Origin: Bacillota bacterium
GTDB taxonomy: Bacteria; Bacillota; Clostridia; Lachnospirales; Lachnospiraceae
Assembly: GCA_023418475.1 (NCBI GenBank)
Contig: JAEZZO010000072.1
Span: 1 to 64,000, forward strand
Reading direction: 5' to 3'
DNA: 64,000 bases
In this document: in pieces, positions 62,621 to 64,000 of the stretch
Layout of the letters: each line of letters starts with the position of its first letter
Numbering within the stretch: the first letter of the stretch is position 1
The notes under the pieces: model-generated
The model's input: the letters and a program-made list of their open reading frames with translations, nothing else
Told to the model about the DNA's origin: nothing
Databases searched by the model: none
Made by a program: the position numbers and the translations under genes

Positions 62621-64000
62621 ATGAGGCCTGTATTATTTATGTTTAATGGTTTAAAGGAAATACGAATATTAATTGAGAAAAAAATAAAATTCAAAAGGCT
62701 CATCTATATATGGGGGGTTATGGCAGCCCTTCTTTTCTATATATTCTCAAAATTTGTTTATCATATATTTTTACTCGGAAGGAAGAAAATTCAACTGCCC
62801 CATTATATTAATATCCTGGATATTACACATTTGTTTTCTTTTCTGCTATTAGGATTGCTGTTTGCTAATATAGTAACAATTTATCTGAATAAAAAAAAGG
62901 AATCAGAAATACTGTTTAAAGATATTGAGCGAAAATATAAGAATGTTTATGAAAATATACAAAATCTATATTGTGAAACTTTGCTGGATGGAACAATTAT
63001 TGCAGTCTCTCCTTCTGTCTGCAAAATATTGGGATACATGGAAAGCGAATTATTAGGAAGGAAATTAGAAGAATTTTATGATGAAGGTGAAATAGGACAG
63101 GTACTGCTAAATCGTCTGCTTTCAGAAAAAAGCATTGAAAATCTGGAGGTAGAAGGAACGAGGAAGGATGGAAGAAGATGTATCTTACTGGTAAATTATA
63201 AAATAATCACTTCCGATGAGGAACCAAATAAAATTATCAGTATAGGACGTGACATTACAGAATACGTGGAAGATTGCAGAGCACAAAAGGAGCTTCAAAA
63301 AGAATATAAACTAATTTTTGAAAAAATGATTGATGGAATGGTAATTAATGAATTTGTATTTGATGAAGGAAATCAGCCGGTAGATGCTACAATAATGGAT
63401 GCAAATCCTGCAGTGGAAAAGCAAATCGGCATGAAACCCACCGAAATGATAGGATGCAGTTACAGCAAGTCCTTTGGGGTAAATCAGGAATATTTGAAGC
63501 AACTGTATCAAATTTTGAAGACAGGGGTTCCTCTGGAACGTGAAATTTTCTTAACAGATTTTAATAAGTATTTATTGGTAAATGCTTTTCGGATTAATCC
63601 AAGACAAATCGGGGTAATGTTTCATGATATCACCGGATTAAGGCAGCTTGAGAGAGAGCAAAGTAAATTGTCAAAGCAATTGGAGGCAGTTTTTGAAAGC
63701 ACGGATGATTTAATCTTTTCGTTGGATAAAGACTACTGTATACTGAATTTTAATGCACACTTTCAAAATTATATATTGCGAAGATATCATTGTCAGATAG
63801 AAACCGGTCATAGTATACTGGAATATATTCCGGAAGAGACAGTACAGGAATATATTCATATATTTGAACATGCAATGAAGGAAAATAAGTATTGTTTTGA
63901 ATTTTATTATGCTGAGAAAGAGAAGTATATAGAGATATTTTGCAATTCCATTCATTATAATGGAGAGGTATATGGTGCTGCATTGTTTGCAAGAGATATT
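62621..64000 (+). CDS. PAS-domain membrane sensor protein, truncated by the window edge
   Basis: An open frame from ATG 62621 continues to the last base (460 codons, no stop). Two membrane segments (about 27-48 and 65-87) precede a PAS domain (about 107-220, with SPSVCKILGYMESELLG), a second PAS (about 224-335, MDANPAVEKQIGM) and the start of a third (about 350 on, FESTDDLIFSLDKDY). The missing C-terminus should carry the output: histidine kinase, GGDEF or similar. The ribosome binding site GGGAAA is weak, so the start is less certain than the frame. Confidence 0.75.
   Translation, partial: MRPVLFMFNGLKEIRILIEKKIKFKRLIYIWGVMAALLFYIFSKFVYHIFLLGRKKIQLPHYINILDITHLFSFLLLGLLFANIVTIYLNKKKESEILFKDIERKYKNVYENIQNLYCETLLDGTIIAVSPSVCKILGYMESELLGRKLEEFYDEGEIGQVLLNRLLSEKSIENLEVEGTRKDGRRCILLVNYKIITSDEEPNKIISIGRDITEYVEDCRAQKELQKEYKLIFEKMIDGMVINEFVFDEGNQPVDATIMDANPAVEKQIGMKPTEMIGCSYSKSFGVNQEYLKQLYQILKTGVPLEREIFLTDFNKYLLVNAFRINPRQIGVMFHDITGLRQLEREQSKLSKQLEAVFESTDDLIFSLDKDYCILNFNAHFQNYILRRYHCQIETGHSILEYIPEETVQEYIHIFEHAMKENKYCFEFYYAEKEKYIEIFCNSIHYNGEVYGAALFARDI

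Overview
The window is AT-rich DNA from a low-GC, motile, plant-polysaccharide-degrading anaerobic Firmicute. The best guess is Lachnospiraceae (Anaerocolumna/Lachnoclostridium-like). This rests on strong AGGAGG ribosome binding sites, paired DegV genes, YesM/YesN two-component systems beside sugar ABC transporters, PilZ and chemotaxis genes, and a very large secreted modular glycosidase-like protein. No rRNA, tRNA or CRISPR array was seen.

Layout. 1-4760: an OmpR-type two-component system followed by DegV, a CDP-alcohol phosphatidyltransferase and a second DegV. This looks like a lipid or fatty-acid handling block, and shared GTTGA repeats link the regulator to the DegV promoter. 5026-12875: a YesM/YesN system, a sugar-binding lipoprotein, two permeases and a cytoplasmic GH5 glycosidase form one oligosaccharide uptake and hydrolysis locus without its own ATPase. 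13285-16317: an XRE regulator, a small PLDc_N membrane protein and an ABC-2 type exporter. 16541-20535: pyrophosphatase, a YcgR-like PilZ protein, a membrane protein and the rpsF-ssb-rpsR operon.

20503-37149 is an integrated element of about 16.6 kb. It is bounded by a perfect 32-bp direct repeat that duplicates the 3' end of rpsR, with a tyrosine integrase near the right end and TTGATACAAAA arm-type repeats inside both ends. It carries two regulatory switches, a phage-type replication module (replisome organiser plus DnaB/Twinkle-like helicase), its own sigma-70 factor, a J-domain protein, a terminase-small-subunit-like protein, a Dit-like tail protein, a Panacea-type toxin-antitoxin pair, a PemK/MazF-like toxin, two candidate small RNAs and unknown cargo. 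Large terminase, portal, capsid, relaxase and conjugation genes are all absent. The content resembles a phage-inducible chromosomal island (phage satellite), which I infer but cannot prove. This is the most interesting part of the window.

37150-39302 is a graveyard holding the displaced rpsR terminator, an IS21 istA remnant, a frameshifted histidine kinase fragment, a solute-binding-protein fragment and a second copy of the same kind of long terminator. 39443-43366 is a minus-strand glycerate utilisation operon (cdaR-like regulator, GntP permease, glycerate kinase).

43941-61639 is an arabinoside or plant-glycan locus: a LacI regulator, a divergent GH127 beta-L-arabinofuranosidase, a binding protein with two permeases, a 2579-residue secreted multidomain protein and a chemoreceptor. 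Exact GTAAACGATTAA operators lie upstream of both the GH127 gene and the chemoreceptor gene, suggesting one regulon for sensing, uptake and degradation. The window ends inside a PAS-domain membrane sensor gene (62621 onward).
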